NCBI GenBank assembly: GCA_001791045.1
Contig: MGDT01000004.1
Location: 1-34,615 of the forward strand
DNA from: Candidatus Uhrbacteria bacterium RIFCSPHIGHO2_01_FULL_63_20
GTDB lineage: Bacteria > Patescibacteriota > Patescibacteriia > UBA9934 > GWF2-40-263
Reading direction: 5' to 3'
Length of the DNA stretch: 34,615 bases
The stretch's first letter is position 1. Each line of letters starts with the position of its first letter. A model generated the notes under the pieces. The model was not told the DNA's origin and did no database searches. It saw nothing but the letters and a program-made list of their open reading frames with translations. Below are positions 31,209 through 34,615 of this stretch, one piece after another. The position numbers and the translations under genes are program-made.

Positions 31209-32918
31209 TCACGGGATGATCAGATTGAGTCCGCATCCCGTCGTTTCTCCGCTCGGATCCCCGTTCGTTTGGATGGCGATCGCCGTGCCATCCACGTCGG
31301 CGACCGCCGTCCCCTGCCTGGTGCCGTACTGCCCCTGGCTCGCGTCGTAGGGACCGATGCACGACCAGCTCATGTCGCCGTCGAGCGCCTCGAACTCCAC
31401 CGAGAAGCGGAAGGCGTCGCCGCTGCCCACGCCGTCGAGGTCGTAGGCAAGCGTCGCGACGTTCGCGACCTCCGCGAGCTCGTGCCAGAAGAAGCCGTAG
31501 CTCCCGTCCGCGAAATGGTACTCGCCGCTCAAGGTGATGCGGGCGGCCGGCGCCGAGAACGGCGCGGTCCAACTCACATGGAGCGCGCGAGGCGCGCCAG
31601 GAGCTCCCGCTCCCTGCGCGCTTCCTCCATCGTCCTCGGTCCCGTCCTCGTTACCGCCATCAGCCGGAACGTCGCGATCAGCAGGCGCATCCTGCTCACC
31701 TTCATCGGGGGATTCGTCATCTTCTCCGTCTTGGGTTCCATCGTCTTCCTCCTCCTCTTCCTGTTGCTCATCCACCGGCCCGCCGATCCCGCCGTCCTCG
31801 GAGGCTCCGAAGGCGAACGGGGCCGCGCAGGTCGACGTCAAGGCGCGCGTGATACACCCGAACCCGCTCACGCAGTCGCCCATCGGGAGCCCCGAGCGGG
31901 CGAACGTGCCGTCCGCCACGAAGCGGATTCGAGCGGGGTCGTAGCCGAGCAGGAGGAGCGTGCGCCAGTCCTCGACAGGCATGAGCCCGAACGCGGTCAC
32001 GGCGTACACGTCGCTCCGGCTCGCTTCCCGCGTCAGCGTCCCGACCGTGAGGCCCGCGACCGGCGTCCACGCGAGGTCCGCCGCGGAACCGATCGCGGCC
32101 CCCTGCTCGTAGCAGGCGAACTCTTCCTCCGCGATCAAGACGACGTCCCGGAAGTCGTACCCGAGTGCCATGAACGCCTGCTCGTCGACGACGTGCCGCG
32201 CCATGCCCCCGTCAAGCTGGTACACGCGGGGGTCGCCGGACACCTGGACGAGGCTGCCGTCCGGATGCCGGTTGACCGCCGCGAGCGCCGAGGCGTAGCG
32301 CGTGCCGTCGCTGACGCCGCAATCGAGTTGTGCGGCATCCAAGAGGTCCATTTCCCCGTCTTCGTCGCGCAGGATGAGGCTCATGGGGATCGAGATCCCA
32401 TGCTCCGCGCCCTGCGAGGCGTCGCCCTCCATGAGGGAGAGGTGCACGTGGTCGCCGCTGCACGCGCCCGTGCATCCCTCGATACCGATCAGCGTCCCCT
32501 CGGCCACCTCGGCCCCGTCCTTCACGATCACCCGTTTCAGGTGCGCGATGACCGCGTAGGTGCCGTCGAGCCGATCCACGTTCACGTGGATGCCGAACGG
32601 CGAGGCGGGATCGTCGTGGACCCGGGCGATGCCCGAGCTCGGCGCGTACACCGCCTGGTCGCGGTCGTTGGGCGTGTCGAGGTCCACCGCGTTGCGCGTG
32701 GAGCGGAAATGGTGGGAGTGCTCGCCGCCCACCCCTTGGGTGCACAGCATGCGCGTGCGGTCCGCGACCGGGAGGTTCAACACCCCGCGCGTGACCCCTC
32801 CGCCCACGTCACCGGTGCCCGGTGGGATCGGCGTTCCCCCTCCTCCGGTATCCGTGGCGCATCCGCCGCCAAGCATGGGGGCGATGATGAACCACGGGAG
32901 AACGAATCTCTGTCTCAT
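31209..32918 (-). CDS. Secreted lipoprotein with an M23-like domain lacking one zinc ligand
   Basis: The predicted protein has 569 residues. A lipoprotein-type signal ends at C20 (MLGGGC). An M23-like domain covers about 55-165: YAPSSGIARV, AHLKRVIVKDGAEVAEGTLIG and GDHVHLS (H157, H159) fit the family. However, the first HxxxD ligand is R75 in RNAVD, so catalysis may be lost. Two tandem ~45-residue repeats follow (about 212-345): DPRVYQLDGGMARHVVDEQA and SDVYAVTAFGLMPVEDWRT, each with LGYD and a closing G. This type recurs in Patescibacteria surface proteins. Then comes a highly acidic linker (about 380-440) and a C-terminal beta-rich domain (about 450-569). ATG at 32916-32918 has AAGGAG seven bases upstream. 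Confidence 0.83.
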   Translation of the reverse strand: MRQRFVLPWFIIAPMLGGGCATDTGGGGTPIPPGTGDVGGGVTRGVLNLPVADRTRMLCTQGVGGEHSHHFRSTRNAVDLDTPNDRDQAVYAPSSGIARVHDDPASPFGIHVNVDRLDGTYAVIAHLKRVIVKDGAEVAEGTLIGIEGCTGACSGDHVHLSLMEGDASQGAEHGISIPMSLILRDEDGEMDLLDAAQLDCGVSDGTRYASALAAVNRHPDGSLVQVSGDPRVYQLDGGMARHVVDEQAFMALGYDFRDVVLIAEEEFACYEQGAAIGSAADLAWTPVAGLTVGTLTREASRSDVYAVTAFGLMPVEDWRTLLLLGYDPARIRFVADGTFARSGLPMGDCVSGFGCITRALTSTCAAPFAFGASEDGGIGGPVDEQQEEEEEDDGTQDGEDDESPDEGEQDAPADRDVPADGGNEDGTEDDGGSAQGAGAPGAPRALHVSWTAPFSAPAARITLSGEYHFADGSYGFFWHELAEVANVATLAYDLDGVGSGDAFRFSVEFEALDGDMSWSCIGPYDASQGQYGTRQGTAVADVDGTAIAIQTNGDPSGETTGCGLNLIIP

Positions 32919-33245
32919 CTGTTAACTCCTTGTGAAGGTTCCCTGCGAGACGATCCGTTCGACCGCCTCGCCCGGCGCGCCAGTACTTTCGCGCCGCGGC
33001 GAGAGCATTCGACAAGTGACCCGTCTTGTCGCTGATTCCCCGACCGTCCGCCTTCCGTCCGACCCGATGTGCCGCGCGTTTCGACGCCTCTCGTATCGTT
33101 CGTTGTCGAAACGCTCGTGCAGGACAGGTTGTGGACTGGAGGTTGCGTGCGATCTTGCATTCACTTCATCAATTTTTTTTGATGTTGTCAACCGATTTTT
33201 GGCTGAAGTTAGCCACAATTCGTTGTCATGTCAGATAGACAGAAC
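32919..33245 (-). promoter_or_regulatory. Long gap: 5' region of the M23-like lipoprotein gene
   Basis: No convincing gene lies in this gap of more than 300 bp. The minus strand contains a perfect TTGACA (33186-33191), but the hexamer at 17-bp spacing is only TGAAGT (33163-33168), so the promoter is weakly supported. A small AT-rich stem (CATCAA...TTGATG, 33167-33184) overlaps it. If transcription starts there, the leader is over 200 bases long, ending in AAGGAGTTAACAG before the ATG. Short open frames of 81 and 98 codons exist, but none has a ribosome-binding site or recognisable content. Confidence 0.4.
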
Positions 33246-33274
33246 AAAACGAAACACGGCCGCGCGGCCGTGTG
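33246..33274 (-). terminator. Intrinsic terminator of serS
   Basis: A GC-rich palindrome (ACACGGCCG paired with CGGCCGTGT, 33254-33273) is followed on the minus strand by TTCGTTTTGTT. It starts 24 bp after the serS stop. Confidence 0.82.
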
Positions 33275-33297
33275 ATTCGCGGAAATATTTTGTCTGG

Positions 33298-34569
33298 CTA
33301 CATTGACTCCTTCGGGTGGATAACATCTTTTCCCATCCATGGCCGGAGCACTTCTGGCACCAAGACGGATCCATCCTTCTGCTGGTTGTTCTCAAGGATC
33401 GCCGCGATGGTGCGCCCGATCGCGAACGCCGTACCGTTCAACGCGTGCGCCAACCCCTTAGTCCTTCCATCCTTGTAGCGCACGTTCAACCGACGCGTCT
33501 GGAAATCGGTGGTGTTCGATGTCGAGTGCGTCTCGCGGTAGCGCCCCTGGCTCGGGAACCAGGTCTCGATGTCATAGGTGCGCGCGCTGGGCGCCCCGAT
33601 GTCGCCCGAGCACAGCTGCAACACGCGATGCGGAAGCCCGAGTCCCTGCATCAGCTTCTCTTCAATCGACAACAGGAGCGCGTGTTCGGCGTCCGAATCC
33701 TCGGGCTTCGTGAACGAGAACATCTCCACCTTGTCGAACTGGTGCATGCGGATGATCCCCTTCACGTCTTTCCCGTAACTCCCGGCCTCGCGGCGATAGC
33801 ACGGGGAGATTCCCACGTACCGAAGCGGGAGCGACTTGGCGTCGAGCGTCTCGTCCATGAGCATGGGGCCGATCGCCTGTTCGCTCGTCCCGATCAGCAC
33901 CAGATCGTCGTTCTTCAGGTGATACACCTCTTCTTCCCCGCCGTGGTCGAGGTACCCCATGGATGCCATGGCGCGGGTGGAGATGAGATGCGGCGGGGCG
34001 ACCGGCACGAACCCCTCCTTGAGCAAGACGGACAGGGCGTACTGGATGAGGGAGAGCTCGAGCGTGACCGCGTCGCCGGTGAAATACGCGAACCGCGCGC
34101 CGGACACCTTGGCGCCGCGTTCGACGTCGATCATGCCAAGCGCCGTACCCAGCGTGAGGTGATCCTTGGGCTCGAAATCGAACGCGGGGATGTTCCCGTA
34201 CGTGCGCAGCTCCTTGTTGTCCTCCTCGCTTTTCCCTTCGGGGACGTCGTCGCGCAGGAGGTTGGGGTACATGCGCAACTCGCGCTCAAGCTCGGCCTCG
34301 ATCCGGGAAAGCTCGGCTTCGAGCGCCTTGGCCTTCTCCTTCACCTCCTTCCCTTCGGCCACCAACCCGGGGCGGTCGGACGCCGAAGCGCTCGGGATGG
34401 CCTTCGCGATCTCGTTACCGCGCTCGCGCAGGGCGTCAATCTTGCCGATCTTCTTGGCGCGTTCGGCGGACAGCTTCGCCGCCATGTCCACGTCGATGGG
34501 CTTGCCTCGCTTGCGGTTGTTCTCGGCGACCAGTTCGGGCCGTTCCAGGAGCAGTTTCGGGTCGATCAT
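33298..34569 (-). CDS. serS: Serine-tRNA ligase
   Basis: This class II synthetase charges tRNA-Ser, and two such tRNAs are encoded at 14884-15110. It has 423 residues, the normal length. An N-terminal antiparallel coiled coil that grips the long variable arm covers about residues 25-110 (AERAKKIGKIDALRERG...EAELSRIEAELEREL). Motif 2 is CYRREAGSYGKDVKGIIRMH with QFDKVEMF, and motif 3 is LNGTAFAIGRTIAAILEN. GTSEQ is the serine/ATP-site loop. ATG at 34567-34569 (MIDPKLLLERPELV) matches the family N-terminus. A TTG 21 bp upstream is also in frame but adds residues not seen in the family. Confidence 0.97.
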   Translation of the reverse strand: MIDPKLLLERPELVAENNRKRGKPIDVDMAAKLSAERAKKIGKIDALRERGNEIAKAIPSASASDRPGLVAEGKEVKEKAKALEAELSRIEAELERELRMYPNLLRDDVPEGKSEEDNKELRTYGNIPAFDFEPKDHLTLGTALGMIDVERGAKVSGARFAYFTGDAVTLELSLIQYALSVLLKEGFVPVAPPHLISTRAMASMGYLDHGGEEEVYHLKNDDLVLIGTSEQAIGPMLMDETLDAKSLPLRYVGISPCYRREAGSYGKDVKGIIRMHQFDKVEMFSFTKPEDSDAEHALLLSIEEKLMQGLGLPHRVLQLCSGDIGAPSARTYDIETWFPSQGRYRETHSTSNTTDFQTRRLNVRYKDGRTKGLAHALNGTAFAIGRTIAAILENNQQKDGSVLVPEVLRPWMGKDVIHPKESM

Positions 34570-34615
34570 ACGAGCGCCATGGTGCCTCAACGGGCGAAAA
34601 AATGGAAGAAAAACG

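Noticed and set aside
29115-31219. Long frames of 669 and 691 codons on both strands over the VirB6-like gene
   Set aside because: They are shadows of the polytopic membrane protein, which has real hydrophobic helices in the third frame. The shadow products have none.
32922-33218. A 98-codon frame in the gap before the M23-like lipoprotein
   Set aside because: It has no ribosome-binding site and an Arg/Ser-rich random-looking composition, and it overlaps the likely promoter.
1-34615. Recoded UGA (glycine), as known in some Patescibacteria lineages
   Set aside because: TGA is the stop of clpC, the cyclase-like gene and others at the expected family ends, and no conserved protein is interrupted by in-frame TGA.

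Overview
The window looks like chromosomal DNA of a candidate phyla radiation (Patescibacteria) bacterium with a GC-rich genome (above 60% GC by eye). The evidence is indirect: compact, mostly co-directional genes with short spacings or overlaps; a type IV secretion-like cluster of the PrgI / VirB4 / VirB6-TrbL / VirB8-like kind next to comFC; lemA-htpX-clpC in a row with small membrane and periplasm-facing genes; and surface proteins with a repeat type often seen in Patescibacteria. TGA and TAG both act as stops, so the standard bacterial code fits. I cannot name the order or genus from sequence alone.

Layout. (1) 1-3566, minus strand: a phosphohexomutase, the site-2 protease rseP, and the start of pheS, which runs off the left edge. 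(2) 3642-12767, plus strand: lemA, htpX, clpC, a three-segment membrane protein, a membrane-anchored beta-propeller, a DsbA-like thiol oxidoreductase, an unusual TrbC/VirB2-like membrane segment fused to a VanY-type carboxypeptidase, and radA. This reads as one envelope-stress and surface-export operon. (3) 12759-14807, minus strand: recG, overlapping radA tail to tail. (4) 14884-15785, plus strand: tRNA-Ser(GCU), tRNA-Ser(UGA), a small membrane protein, a tRNA-Arg with the unusual anticodon GCG, and a strong bidirectional terminator. (5) 15874-21918, minus strand: a four-gene accessory operon with a lipoprotein, a 1256-residue secreted M23 + Cys-rich + Kelch protein, a class III nucleotide-cyclase-like + GAF protein, and a 64-residue basic protein. 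(6) 22138-31117, minus strand: the type IV secretion-like cluster (VirB6/TrbL-like, a repeat-rich 602-residue protein, PrgI, a split VirB4 as two genes, a VirB8-like protein) followed by comFC. (7) 31209-34569, minus strand: an M23-like lipoprotein that has lost one zinc ligand, and serS.

How the genes may work together. Regions 2 and 6 look like two halves of one envelope-spanning apparatus: pilin-like subunit, peptidoglycan carboxypeptidase, disulfide catalyst, inner-membrane channel and motor ATPase. comFC suggests a link to DNA uptake. Region 5 is the least explained part. It couples an intracellular cyclase/GAF module to a secreted wall-acting giant protein and a lipoprotein, and is my best candidate for an undescribed system.

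The window also carries several families of short dispersed repeats: GGGAGTT heptamers, AAGGG nonamers, a TGTCATTGCGAG palindrome, and long inverted repeats between operon genes. Some have entered coding sequence in frame, notably just before the catalytic serine loop of the phosphohexomutase.
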